A program made the position numbers and the translations under genes. Source: Rhodobiaceae bacterium (GTDB lineage: Bacteria > Pseudomonadota > Alphaproteobacteria > Rhizobiales > Tepidamorphaceae). From it: 64,000 bases of DNA. The notes beneath the pieces are model-generated. The model did not search any database. It was not told where the DNA came from and saw nothing but the letters and a program-made list of their open reading frames with translations. The stretch is from contig JACKJR010000002.1 in NCBI GenBank assembly GCA_020637855.1, forward strand, positions 496,001-560,000, written 5' to 3'. Each line of letters opens with the position of its first letter. The first letter of the stretch is position 1. This document shows positions 33,787 to 41,137 of this stretch, in pieces.

Positions 33787-34188
33787 TTAAGACGAAGCAC
33801 GTTGCAATTCGGTCGCGGTTTCGACCTGCTTTCGGTCGTAGGCCGCGCGCGCCTCATCGACCCTGCCGCTATTCTCAAGCGCAAAACGGGTTAGCGCCAT
33901 GAGCGGTGCGGACAATTCGCGCCCGAACGGGGTCAATGCGTATTCCACTCCGGGCGGCACGGTGGGAAACACGGTGCGTTCGACGAAGCCGTCACGCTCC
34001 AGCGCCTTCAATGTCGAAGTCAGCATCTTTTGCGAAATGCCCTCAACATTGCGCTTCAGTACATTGAAACGCATCGGGCCTGAACTGAGACGGGTGATGA
34101 TCAGCGACGTCCATTTGTCCCCGATCTGCGACAGCAGCTCGTTGATTGGCCTGCACGCGCTGGATACATGAATGTGACCTGGTTTCAT
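33787..34188 (-). CDS. HxlR-family transcriptional regulator
   Basis: 133 residues. Winged-helix HxlR pattern: INELLSQIGDKWTSLIITRLSSGPMRFNVLKRNVEGISQKMLTSTLKALERDG followed by the wing VFPTVPPGVEYALTPFG. The usual N-terminal Cys of redox/aldehyde-sensing members is present (SSACRPI). It is divergent from an FMN reductase, with palindromic sites between them, a layout typical of HxlR regulators that repress a neighbouring flavin oxidoreductase under electrophile stress. Confidence 0.92.
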   Translation of the reverse strand: MKPGHIHVSSACRPINELLSQIGDKWTSLIITRLSSGPMRFNVLKRNVEGISQKMLTSTLKALERDGFVERTVFPTVPPGVEYALTPFGRELSAPLMALTRFALENSGRVDEARAAYDRKQVETATELQRASS

Positions 34189-34217
34189 CCCGGTGCCTTC
34201 TTGCTCTCCGATTTACA

Positions 34218-34250
34218 GTTACCATTATATCCCAAGTTACCAATGGTAAC
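34218..34250. promoter_or_regulatory. HxlR operator candidate
   Basis: GTTACCAATGGTAAC (34236-34250) is a perfect palindrome around one central base. A further half site GTTACCA lies at 34218-34224, 18 bp upstream. Both are in the 107-bp divergent region between the HxlR gene and the FMN reductase. Binding by the adjacent regulator is inferred. Confidence 0.65.
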
Positions 34251-34295
34251 CGTCAAATATGGTTTTATGCAGACAATCGCCAAGAAGGAACAAAC

Positions 34296-34844
34296 ATGAA
34301 AAAGGTCGCCGTTCTTGTCGGCAGCAACCGGCGCGAATCCATCAACATGAAATTCGCCAAAGCCCTGGCAAAACTGGCTGAAGGCCGGCTTGCGCTCCAT
34401 TTTGCCGACATCGCGTCCATGCCGATGTTCAACGATGATCTTGTCGCCGACCTGCCGGGCAGCGTGCAGGCCATGAAGGATCTCGTGGCGCAAGCCGAAG
34501 CGGTTCTGCTCGTGACACCGGAATACAACCGCACAATCACTGCGGTTATGAAAAGCGCCATCGACTGGGGTACGCGCCCTGCCGGCCAGAATTCCTGGAA
34601 CGGCAAGCCGGGCGCCATCATCGGCGCAACCCCCGGCGCAATCGGTACCGCTGCCGCCCAGATGCATATGCGCTCGATCATGACAGGCCTTGGCCTGATC
34701 CTCATGGGCCGGCCGGAAGTTTTCCTTCAGATGAAGCCGGACCTGATCGACGAGGATTTCAACATCACCAACGAGGATACGAAGAAATTCCTCAGCGGCT
34801 ACATCGACAGTTTCTCCGCGTGGATAGACCGCGTAGGCGGCTGA
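34296..34844 (+). CDS. NADPH-dependent FMN reductase family protein
   Basis: 182 residues from ATG 34296 (AAGGAA at 34285-34289). Flavodoxin-like fold: VLVGSNRRESINMKFAKAL binds the FMN phosphate, TPEYNRTITAVMKSAIDWG is the family motif, and KPGAIIGATPGAIGTAAAQMHMR lies near the flavin ring. Relatives include ChrR/YieF-type quinone and chromate reductases. It is divergent from and likely regulated by the HxlR protein. Cytosolic quinone or azo reduction is plausible. Confidence 0.9.
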   Translation: MKKVAVLVGSNRRESINMKFAKALAKLAEGRLALHFADIASMPMFNDDLVADLPGSVQAMKDLVAQAEAVLLVTPEYNRTITAVMKSAIDWGTRPAGQNSWNGKPGAIIGATPGAIGTAAAQMHMRSIMTGLGLILMGRPEVFLQMKPDLIDEDFNITNEDTKKFLSGYIDSFSAWIDRVGG

Positions 34845-34865
34845 CGCATCGGCAATGCCTAACGA

Positions 34866-34901
34866 AAACAGCCTCCATCATGAGCGATGGAGGCTGTTTC
34901 A
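34866..34901. terminator. Strong stem-loop terminator after the FMN reductase
   Basis: AAACAGCCTCCATC (34866-34879) pairs perfectly with GATGGAGGCTGTTT (34886-34899) over a 6-nt loop. The A-rich 5' flank and T-rich 3' end allow function in both directions, which fits the convergent minus-strand gene at 34966. Confidence 0.85.
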
Positions 34902-34965
34902 TTATGTGCCGGAATTCGCCGGATAATCCCGATATCCGGGAACGGCGGGCATTGTTCGATGCGGC

Positions 34966-35130
34966 TCAGGCCAGCGTCCAGCAAAATGTTGCCAACACCA
35001 TGGCAAAGCCGATCCAGCCGTAGATGGCACCCCTCATCATGGGCGCCTCGGTCGTTCGCAATCGTTCGTAATAGTAGACTTCGTCCATGTTGTTCATTTT
35101 TCCCTGCGTCACGAGAGCTGTCGTTGACAT
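34966..35130 (-). CDS. Small single-pass membrane protein (54 residues)
   Basis: ATG at 35130 with GGGAGG about 8 nt upstream on the minus strand; the stop is TGA at 34968-34966. The N-terminal half is polar (MSTTALVTQGKMNNMDEVYYYERL). The C-terminal half is one predicted helix (GAIYGWIGFAMVLATFCWTLA). Codon choice and the strong ribosome binding site support a real gene. It converges on the bidirectional terminator at 34866. No family is recognised. Confidence 0.6.
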   Translation of the reverse strand: MSTTALVTQGKMNNMDEVYYYERLRTTEAPMMRGAIYGWIGFAMVLATFCWTLA

Positions 35131-35508
35131 CGTGTACGCCTCCCGAAATTAAAGCCGGTTCCCGATATTGGGATCCAGGCGAATTGTCCCTTGGTGAGGA
35201 TCAGATGAGTGGCTCGCCTTGAGCTTTCAAGGGGCCGTCGAGAATTTGTGATCACGCGCACCAGAAAGCCGGGGGTGAGTTGCCATCTGTCCCTGCTGCC
35301 GCTATAACGCCGCCGCCGGACTTGCACCCCTGGAGGAACCCGGCAGCGGAAACAGGAATTTGCCGCTTCAGGCCCATGCGCGGCCACAAAGCGGCAGGCT
35401 TGTTTCAAGCCACTGAAAACCGGTCACTTTTCGTGATCTTGCTTTGCCGGTCCCGGCTTGGCGGCCGGCGTTTTGCTTTGGTGCGAAAGCGCCACTCAGG
35501 AGAGAAAC
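35131..35508 (+). other. Intergenic region with structured leader before rplY
   Basis: 378 bp without a gene. From 35361 two hairpins follow directly: TGCCGCTT (35361-35368)/AAGCGGCA (35389-35396) with an inner GGCC/GGCC pair, then GGCTTG/CAAGCC with a 3-nt loop (35397-35411). A third weak GCCGG/CCGGC stem (35446-35469) runs into GTTTTGCTTT. The array could be an untranslated leader with regulatory structure for the ribosomal protein gene. Confidence 0.45.
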
Positions 35509-36171
35509 ATGTCAGCTACCGTCCAGCTTAAGGCGGAGCCGCGCGAGAAGGTCGGCAAGGGGGCCGCCCGTGCTGCCCGCCGTTCCGGTCTCGTGCCGGC
35601 CGTCATCTATGGCGACAAGAAAGACCCCCGTTCCATTTCGCTCACCATCCGCGAAGTGGAAAAGCAGCTTGAATCGGGTCACTTCCTGAACACGATCTAC
35701 GAGATCGATGTCGCAGGCGAGAAATCCCGCGTCATTCCGCGCGACTATCAGATGCATCCCGTCAAGGACGTGCCGATGCACATCGACTTCCTGCGCATCG
35801 CCAAGGGCGCACGCCTTGTGGTTGCCGTGCCGGTCGCCTTCCAGAACGAAGATAGTTCGCCCGGCCTGCGCAAGGGTGGGGTGCTTAACATCGTGCGCCA
35901 CGAAATCGAGATTTCGGCACCCGCGGATGCGATTCCCTCGGAGATCGCAGTCGATCTCACGGGTCTTGATCTGGGCGACTCGCTGCACATCTCGGCCGTG
36001 ACACTGCCGGAAGGCGTGACGCCTACCATCACCGACCGCGACTTCACCATCGCCACGATTGCCGCGCCTGCCGGCCTCAAGTCCGAGGGCGAGGAAGACG
36101 AAGAAGGTGCAGAGCCGGGCGAAGTGCCTGCCATGCATGGCGGCGACGAGGAAGAAGCCGGCGAAGAATAA
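35509..36171 (+). CDS. rplY: Ribosomal protein bL25 (long CTC form)
   Basis: 220 residues from ATG 35509 (AGGAGAG upstream). N-terminal 5S-rRNA-binding L25 domain (about 1-95: LKAEPREKVGKGAARAARRSGLVPAVIYG), then the C-terminal TL5/CTC beta domain (about 100-190: HIDFLRI, AVPVAFQNEDSSPGLRKGGVLN) and an acidic tail rich in Glu and Gly. The long form is usual in Alphaproteobacteria. It is followed by pth, as in most of the class. Confidence 0.96.
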   Translation: MSATVQLKAEPREKVGKGAARAARRSGLVPAVIYGDKKDPRSISLTIREVEKQLESGHFLNTIYEIDVAGEKSRVIPRDYQMHPVKDVPMHIDFLRIAKGARLVVAVPVAFQNEDSSPGLRKGGVLNIVRHEIEISAPADAIPSEIAVDLTGLDLGDSLHISAVTLPEGVTPTITDRDFTIATIAAPAGLKSEGEEDEEGAEPGEVPAMHGGDEEEAGEE

Positions 36172-36179
36172 ATGCCGTT

Positions 36180-36207
36180 GCGCTGCGGTGGCCCGCCGCC
36201 GCAGCGC
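36180..36207. repeat. Hairpin between rplY and pth
   Basis: GCGCTGCGG (36180-36188) pairs with CCGCAGCGC (36199-36207) over a 10-nt loop. No T-tract follows, so it may stabilise or separate messages within a common transcript instead of terminating. Confidence 0.55.
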
Positions 36208-36255
36208 GCGTCATGATTTCTTCTGCCTGGGTCCGCAAATACCCCGCAGGCATAC

Positions 36256-36846
36256 ATGGCAGAAAACGGCAAACTGCTGGTCGGCCTCGGGAACCCCGGC
36301 TCGCGATATCTTTCCAACCGCCACAATGTCGGTTTCATGGCGCTCGACGCGATTGCCGAGCGGCATCGGTTCCCGCCGTGGAAGAAGCGTTTCCTCGGCG
36401 CATTCACCGATGGACGCATCGGCAACGGCCGCGCATGGCTGCTGCTGCCGGGAACCTACATGAACGAATCCGGCAATGCGGTCTCGCAGGCGATGAACTA
36501 CTTCCGCCTGACGCCCGGCGATGTCTACGTCTTCCACGACGAACTCGATCTCGCCCCCGGCAAGATCCGCGTCAGGCAAGGTGGTGGCGCGGCCGGCAAC
36601 AACGGCATCCGCTCGGTCATCGCCCACATTGGCGCCGAGTTTAACCGGGTGCGCATCGGCATCGGTCACCCCGGCCACAAGGCCGCCGTCCAGCCTTGGG
36701 TGCTCGGCGATTTTTCCAAGGCCGAACGCGAATGGCTAACCCCTCTGCTGGAAGCGATTGCCGACAACGCCGATTGCCTCGTCGCCGGCGACGAAGCCAA
36801 CTTCATGAACCGGGTGGCGCTTGCCACCTCCGGCCAGGACGATTGA
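36256..36846 (+). CDS. pth: Peptidyl-tRNA hydrolase
   Basis: 196 residues. Catalytic His23 (NRHNVGF), Asn13 (GLGNPG), Asn70 (TYMNESG) and Asp95 (VFHDELDL) are present. In the loop GAAGNNGIRS the residue equivalent to E. coli His113 (usual GHNGL) is Asn115, followed by the conserved Asn116. The DNA reads AAC AAC, so this is not a reading error of mine. It recycles peptidyl-tRNA dropped from ribosomes. Located between rplY and ychF, the usual neighbours. Confidence 0.95.
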   Translation: MAENGKLLVGLGNPGSRYLSNRHNVGFMALDAIAERHRFPPWKKRFLGAFTDGRIGNGRAWLLLPGTYMNESGNAVSQAMNYFRLTPGDVYVFHDELDLAPGKIRVRQGGGAAGNNGIRSVIAHIGAEFNRVRIGIGHPGHKAAVQPWVLGDFSKAEREWLTPLLEAIADNADCLVAGDEANFMNRVALATSGQDD

Positions 36847-36880
36847 CGTCCCCGGAATCGCATAGCGAAAGACAACTGTC

Positions 36881-37978
36881 ATGGGTTTCAAATGCGGTAT
36901 CGTCGGTCTGCCCAATGTCGGCAAATCGACCCTTTTCAACGCACTGACGCAAACGGCGGCTGCCCAGGCTGCCAACTATCCCTTCTGCACCATCGAGCCC
37001 AATGTCGGCGAAGTCGCGGTTCCCGATCCGCGGCTCGACAAACTCGCGCAGATCGCAAAGTCGGACGAGACCATTCCGACACGGCTGACCTTCGTCGACA
37101 TCGCCGGCCTCGTGCGCGGCGCCTCGAAGGGAGAAGGCCTCGGCAACCAGTTCCTCGCCCACATCCGCGAGGTCGATGCCATCGCATATGTGCTGCGCTG
37201 CTTCGACGATGACGACATCACCCACGTCGACGGGCGCATCGATCCGCTAGCCGATGCCGAGACCATCGAAACCGAACTCATGCTGGCCGATCTCGAAAGC
37301 CTCGAGAAGCGCGTACCCGCTCTTGAAAAGAAAATCCGTGGCGGCGACAAGGAAGCCAAGCTGGCGCTGTCGCTGATCGAACGCACGCTGCCGCTGCTGC
37401 AGGACGGCAAGCCGGCGCGGCTGGCACAGCGCAGCGAAGACGAGGAGCGTGCCTTCCAGGCCCTCAACCTGCTGACCTCGAAACCGGTTCTCTATGTCTG
37501 CAATGTCGATGAGGACAGCGCGGCGGAAGGCAATGATTACTCCCGCGCCGTGGAAGAACGGACCGCCAGCATGGAGGCGGTCTGCGTTGTCATTTCAGCA
37601 CGCATCGAAGCCGAAATCGCCTTGCTGCCAGCAGCCGAACGGACCGAGTATCTGGAGGCGATCGGCCTGGAGCAGCCCGGTCTCGACCGGCTGATCCGCG
37701 CCGGTTACGACCTGCTCGAGCTGATCACCTACTTCACCGTCGGCCCCAAGGAAGCCCGCGCCTGGACCATCGAGAAAGGCACCGCGGCACCGCAGGCGGC
37801 CGGCGTCATCCACACCGACTTCGAAAAGGGCTTCATCCGCGCCGAAACCATCGCCTACGATGATTTCGTCACCTGCGGCGGCGAAACACCGGCCAAGGAT
37901 GCCGGCAAGATGCGGCTCGAAGGCAAGGAATACGTGGTTCGCGATGGCGACGTGATGCACTTCCGGTTCGCAAACTAG
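36881..37978 (+). CDS. ychF: Redox-regulated/ribosome-binding ATPase YchF
   Basis: 365 residues, standard length. OBG-family G domain with GIVGLPNVGKSTLFNAL (G1), FVDIAGLVRGASKGEGLGNQFL (G3 region) and the NxxE motif (VCNVDED) that gives ATP preference. A helical insert follows (about 130-200), and a C-terminal TGS domain (AWTIEKGTAAPQAAGVIHTDFEKGFIRAE). It binds ribosomes and acts as a negative stress-response factor in several bacteria. Confidence 0.97.
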   Translation: MGFKCGIVGLPNVGKSTLFNALTQTAAAQAANYPFCTIEPNVGEVAVPDPRLDKLAQIAKSDETIPTRLTFVDIAGLVRGASKGEGLGNQFLAHIREVDAIAYVLRCFDDDDITHVDGRIDPLADAETIETELMLADLESLEKRVPALEKKIRGGDKEAKLALSLIERTLPLLQDGKPARLAQRSEDEERAFQALNLLTSKPVLYVCNVDEDSAAEGNDYSRAVEERTASMEAVCVVISARIEAEIALLPAAERTEYLEAIGLEQPGLDRLIRAGYDLLELITYFTVGPKEARAWTIEKGTAAPQAAGVIHTDFEKGFIRAETIAYDDFVTCGGETPAKDAGKMRLEGKEYVVRDGDVMHFRFAN

Positions 37979-37991
37979 GGCGAAGAGCAAG

Positions 37992-38435
37992 ATGCGCTAT
38001 TTCGAGGATTTTCCGGTAGGCACGACCATGCGCTTCGGCGCCTACGAGGTCACCGCTGAGGAAATCACCGAATACGCGAACCAATACGATCCATCCGTTC
38101 TTGTGCCCGGCTACCCCGGCGGCGAGGGCGGCAAGGCAGTCGCATCCGGCTGGCATGTCTGCGCGATGATGATGCATATGCTGTGCGAAGGCTTTGTCCT
38201 GAAGTCGGCCGGTCTGGGCGCACCCGGCATCGACAAGCTGAAATGGCTGTCACCCGTATGCGCCGGCCATGTGCTGGGCATGGAAACCGAGGTCATGAAG
38301 GCCCGCCGCTCCGCCTCGCGTCCTGGAATAGGCCTTGTGTATCTGCGTCATAGCATCCGCGATCAGTCCGGAGAAATGAAACTGGTTTGCGAAAACTGGG
38401 TGATGCTCGCCACCCGAGAAGGGTCCGCGGCATGA
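37992..38435 (+). CDS. MaoC-like hot-dog protein, first of a pair
   Basis: 147 residues. MaoC/hot-dog pattern: YFEDFPVGTTMRFGAYEVTAEEITEYANQYDPS, then VASGWHVCAMMMHML and GIDKLKWLSPVCAGHVL. The catalytic D-x4-H of R-specific hydratases is incomplete: the Asp is in QYDPSVLV but Val replaces His. It overlaps the next MaoC gene by 4 bp (ATGA), so the two likely form a heteromer. Substrate may be a 2-enoyl-CoA or related thioester. Confidence 0.85.
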   Translation: MRYFEDFPVGTTMRFGAYEVTAEEITEYANQYDPSVLVPGYPGGEGGKAVASGWHVCAMMMHMLCEGFVLKSAGLGAPGIDKLKWLSPVCAGHVLGMETEVMKARRSASRPGIGLVYLRHSIRDQSGEMKLVCENWVMLATREGSAA

Positions 38436-38896
38436 CCACGCCCCAGGTACATCTTGAAGGATTGAGCGTCGATCTCGGCCGTCATATTTTCACGTCCGAC
38501 AGCATTGTCGGCTTTGCCAAACGCTACGACTTCCAGCCGTTTCACCTCAGCGAGGACGCCGCGCGCAAGATGCATTTTGGCGCGCTGTCGGCCAGCGGCT
38601 GGCACACTGCGGCGATCTTTTGCGCGATGCTCAATCAGGCCCTGCCCGCACACCCCGAACTGTCCGGCCTGAAACTCGGGCCTTGGAAGGCAATTCACAA
38701 TCTGCGCTGGGCAAAACCGGCACGCGCCGGTGACGAGCTGACCTTCCGGGCGGTATTCGGTGAAGTCGGCACGGCAGACAGCGTGCCCGGCTGGCAGACG
38801 GTGAAACTGCATGGCGAAGGGATCAACCAGGACGCAGATGTGGCCTACACGCTTGATGCCGAGTTGCTGGTTTCCGGGCTACCTGCCGAGGCCTAG
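38432..38896 (+). CDS. MaoC-like hydratase, second of a pair
   Basis: 154 residues from ATG 38432, coupled to the preceding gene. Here the hydratase dyad is intact: Asp and His in RYDFQPFHLSEDAARK (D-x4-H), followed by GALSASGWHTAAIFCAML and GLKLGPWKAIHNLRWAKPARAGDEL. With its non-catalytic-looking neighbour it probably forms one two-subunit hot-dog enzyme that hydrates an enoyl-CoA. Converges with apt. Confidence 0.85.
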   Translation: MTTPQVHLEGLSVDLGRHIFTSDSIVGFAKRYDFQPFHLSEDAARKMHFGALSASGWHTAAIFCAMLNQALPAHPELSGLKLGPWKAIHNLRWAKPARAGDELTFRAVFGEVGTADSVPGWQTVKLHGEGINQDADVAYTLDAELLVSGLPAEA

Positions 38897-38905
38897 AAGC
38901 CTGGC

Positions 38906-39439
38906 CTAATGGCCCTCGAATTCCATCAGCGTGCGGACGGGAACGCCAAGCGCCTCCACCTTCGCCTTGCCGCCGAGTTCGGGCAGATCGATCACGAAGC
39001 AGGCCGCCACCACCTGGGCGCCGATGTCCTGCATCAGTTTCACGGCAGCCTCAGCGGTTCCCCCCGTTGCGATCAGGTCGTCGACCAGGATGACCTTTTC
39101 ACCGGGTGCAATGGCGTCCTTGTGCATCTCCATCTCATCGATGCCGTATTCGAGACTATAGGCAATCCGCACGGTTTCGTGCGGCAGCTTGCCCTTCTTG
39201 CGGATCGGGACGAACCCCGCCGAAAGCTGATGCGCCACCGCCCCGCCGAGAATGAATCCGCGCGCTTCGATGCCGGCAACCTTGTCGATCTTCGAGCCGG
39301 CCCACGGCTGCACCAGTTCATCGACCGCACGGCGGAAAGCCTGCGCATTACCGAGCAACGTCGTGATGTCGCGGAACATGATCCCCGGCTTCGGGTAATC
39401 GGGAATGGTCCTGACGATGTCCTTGATATTCACTGCCAT
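38906..39439 (-). CDS. apt: Adenine phosphoribosyltransferase
   Basis: 177 residues from ATG 39439. Type I PRTase: IPDYPKPGIMFRDITTLL at the N-terminus, GIEARGFILGGAVAH, flexible hood RKKGKLPHETV, and PRPP loop VILVDDLIATGGTAEAAV. It salvages adenine, including adenine released by MtnP, whose gene lies 300 bp away on the same strand. Confidence 0.97.
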   Translation of the reverse strand: MAVNIKDIVRTIPDYPKPGIMFRDITTLLGNAQAFRRAVDELVQPWAGSKIDKVAGIEARGFILGGAVAHQLSAGFVPIRKKGKLPHETVRIAYSLEYGIDEMEMHKDAIAPGEKVILVDDLIATGGTAEAAVKLMQDIGAQVVAACFVIDLPELGGKAKVEALGVPVRTLMEFEGH

Positions 39440-39522
39440 GTGCCCCGCAGCTTGTCCCGGTCTTCGAACAATCACTATCCTGTCGCGCCCCGCCAGCCAA
39501 GGCGGCAATCCGGGAGGGTTAC

Positions 39523-39729
39523 ATGACAGGCGACACAAATGGTTCCGTGATCCGCGACATCGACATTCCTTTTGGCAGGCTTGTCCTCATCTTCATCAAG
39601 ATGTTCCTGGCCATGATCCCTGCGCTCATCGTGCTGTACATCATCGTCACCGCAATCGTGCTGGTCGTGGCCGGCGTGCTGGGCGGTTTTGGAATGATGC
39701 CCGGCGGCATGCCTCACTGGGGCGGATAA
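39523..39729 (+). CDS. Small membrane protein of 68 residues
   Basis: ATG 39523 with a strong GGGAGGG box. One long hydrophobic region (about 18-58, FGRLVLIFIKMFLAMIPALIVLYIIVTAIVL-type sequence) makes one or two helices, with a Gly/Met/Pro-rich C-terminus (GFGMMPGGMPHWGG). It lies between divergent apt and convergent mtnP. No family is assigned. Confidence 0.6.
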   Translation: MTGDTNGSVIRDIDIPFGRLVLIFIKMFLAMIPALIVLYIIVTAIVLVVAGVLGGFGMMPGGMPHWGG

Positions 39730-39732
39730 CCG

Positions 39733-40611
39733 TCACGCCCTCGTCAGCACGCGCCCCGCGACGGCATCCAGCTTTGCCAGCAGCGAAGGATCGCGCCTGT
39801 CCGGCGCAGTGATGATCGCGACATCAAGTGCCCTGTCGGAACCGATCGGGCAGGCTTCGTGCTCGGCGGGCATATCGTCGGCCAGCGCTTTCACCAATGC
39901 TTGCGCATTGGCGGCGTTCTGCTTAAGCACGCGCAGGATTTCCGGCACATCGACCTCGCCGTGATCGGGGTGCCAGCAGTCATAGTCGGTCACCATGGCG
40001 ACGCTGGCATAGCAAAGCTCCGCCTCCCGGGCGAGCTTGGCTTCCGGCATGTTGGTCATGCCGATCACGTCGCAACCCCACGAACGGTAAAGCTGCGATT
40101 CCGCATAGGTGGAGAATTGCGGGCCTTCCATCGCGAGATAAGTGCCGCCGCGTACCGCGCTAATGCCGCAGGACTTCGCCGCGGCCTCGACCCGGTCCGC
40201 CAGCAAGGGGCTGACCGGATATGCAAGCGAGACATGCGCGACGCAGCCTGTTCCGAAAAAACTCGACTGGCGCCCGCGCGTACGGTCGATGAACTGATCG
40301 ACGATAACAAACGTGCCCGGCGAAAGTTCTTCCCTGAACGAGCCGCAGGCTGAAATCGAGACGAGATCGGTGACGCCCGAACGTTTCAGCGCATCGATAT
40401 TGGCGCGGTAGTTGATCTCGGATGGCGGAATACGGTGCCCGACGCCATGGCGCGGAAGGAAGACAACATCGGTGTCGCCGATGGTTCCGAACACGAGATC
40501 GTCGGACGGCTCGCCCCAGGGGGTGGCAACAGCCTCGGTGCGCTTGTTCTCGATTGCCGCCATGTCATAGAGGCCCGAACCGCCGATGATCCCGAGAACA
40601 GTCCTGGTCAT
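39733..40611 (-). CDS. mtnP: S-methyl-5'-thioadenosine phosphorylase
   Basis: 292 residues from ATG 40611. PNP/MTAP family: GIIGGSGLYDM, FLPRHGVGHRIPPSEINYRANI, YLAMEGPQFSTYAES, and NMPEAKLAREAELCYASVAMVTDYDCW. The TDYD Asp marks 6-aminopurine (MTA/adenosine) specificity. It frees adenine from methylthioadenosine, feeding apt. It is divergent from the toxin module; its own promoter must lie in 40612-40777. Confidence 0.95.
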   Translation of the reverse strand: MTRTVLGIIGGSGLYDMAAIENKRTEAVATPWGEPSDDLVFGTIGDTDVVFLPRHGVGHRIPPSEINYRANIDALKRSGVTDLVSISACGSFREELSPGTFVIVDQFIDRTRGRQSSFFGTGCVAHVSLAYPVSPLLADRVEAAAKSCGISAVRGGTYLAMEGPQFSTYAESQLYRSWGCDVIGMTNMPEAKLAREAELCYASVAMVTDYDCWHPDHGEVDVPEILRVLKQNAANAQALVKALADDMPAEHEACPIGSDRALDVAIITAPDRRDPSLLAKLDAVAGRVLTRA

Positions 40612-40700
40612 GCACGTGTCTTTCTTCTTGAGTTCGATATTTGCGGCACTGTCTGGACTGAGGTGCAATATGCGTCAAGACACGTCCGGTTTACTGATTA

Positions 40701-40741
40701 CCCCACCCCCACCCACCCTTGACACCCCACCCCCACCCACC
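40701..40741. repeat. 17-bp C-rich direct repeat with G-quadruplex potential
   Basis: CCCCACCCCCACCCACC occurs exactly at 40701-40717 and again at 40725-40741, 24 bp apart. On the minus strand, 40718-40701 reads as four runs of three or more G joined by single T loops, the canonical form of a very stable G-quadruplex. The second copy forms the whole spacer of the promoter at 40719-40747. Confidence 0.85.
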
Positions 40742-40747
40742 TATTAA
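40719..40747 (+). promoter_or_regulatory. Sigma-70-type promoter of the toxin module
   Basis: A consensus -35 TTGACA (40719-40724), exactly 17 bp of spacer, and a -10 TATTAA (40742-40747), 30 bp before the ATG at 40778. It is unusually close to consensus for an alphaproteobacterial promoter, so regulation by repression is likely. Confidence 0.75.
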
Positions 40748-40777
40748 TGTTCAAACACGATTGATGGGAGTAATGAA

Positions 40778-41137
40778 ATGTCCGAAATCGAAATCCGCGA
40801 CAATTCAATCTGGGCAAAGCATCTGGACGTCACGTTGCAAAACCGTGTTGTAAACATGCGCGCCGGTGAAACCATCGAATTGGAGATCGACGGCATCACT
40901 GGACGTTGGGAAAAAATGCGAGTGGGAAAAGACGGCCGCCCTGTTCAGGGAATCAAGCCGATAGGAGCAATGGGCAAACTCTGGAAAAACAAATTCTTTC
41001 CGGCTCGCCAGCACGAGTTTGTTTCTGTTCGCGAAGTGACCAGCGCAGATACGTATCTGAGCGCTTCGAGCAATACTCTCGACGAATGGAACTCGGACGC
41101 AGACGAAGAGGCCTACCGTGATCTGCAACCGGTTTGA
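40778..41137 (+). CDS. Putative antitoxin of a MazF-type module, unrecognised family
   Basis: 119 residues from ATG 40778 (GGGAG upstream). The N-terminal two thirds are mixed, beta-rich and basic (VVNMRAGETIELEIDG, KMRVGKDGRPVQGIKPIGAMGKLWKNKFF). The last about 25 residues are acidic (TLDEWNSDADEEAYRDLQPV), the usual layout for an antitoxin whose tail fills the toxin groove. It overlaps the toxin gene by 20 bp. I do not recognise MazE, AbrB, RHH or Phd signatures. GC content appears lower than in neighbouring genes. Confidence 0.55.
   Translation: MSEIEIRDNSIWAKHLDVTLQNRVVNMRAGETIELEIDGITGRWEKMRVGKDGRPVQGIKPIGAMGKLWKNKFFPARQHEFVSVREVTSADTYLSASSNTLDEWNSDADEEAYRDLQPV

Noticed and set aside
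35131..35360. tRNA gene in the gap before rplY
   Set aside because: No acceptor-stem pairing or T-loop GTTCRA with proper spacing was found.
40681..40745. Possible CRISPR-like or microsatellite array
   Set aside because: There are only two copies of a 17-bp unit with a 7-bp interval, placed as promoter parts. No spacers and no cas genes.
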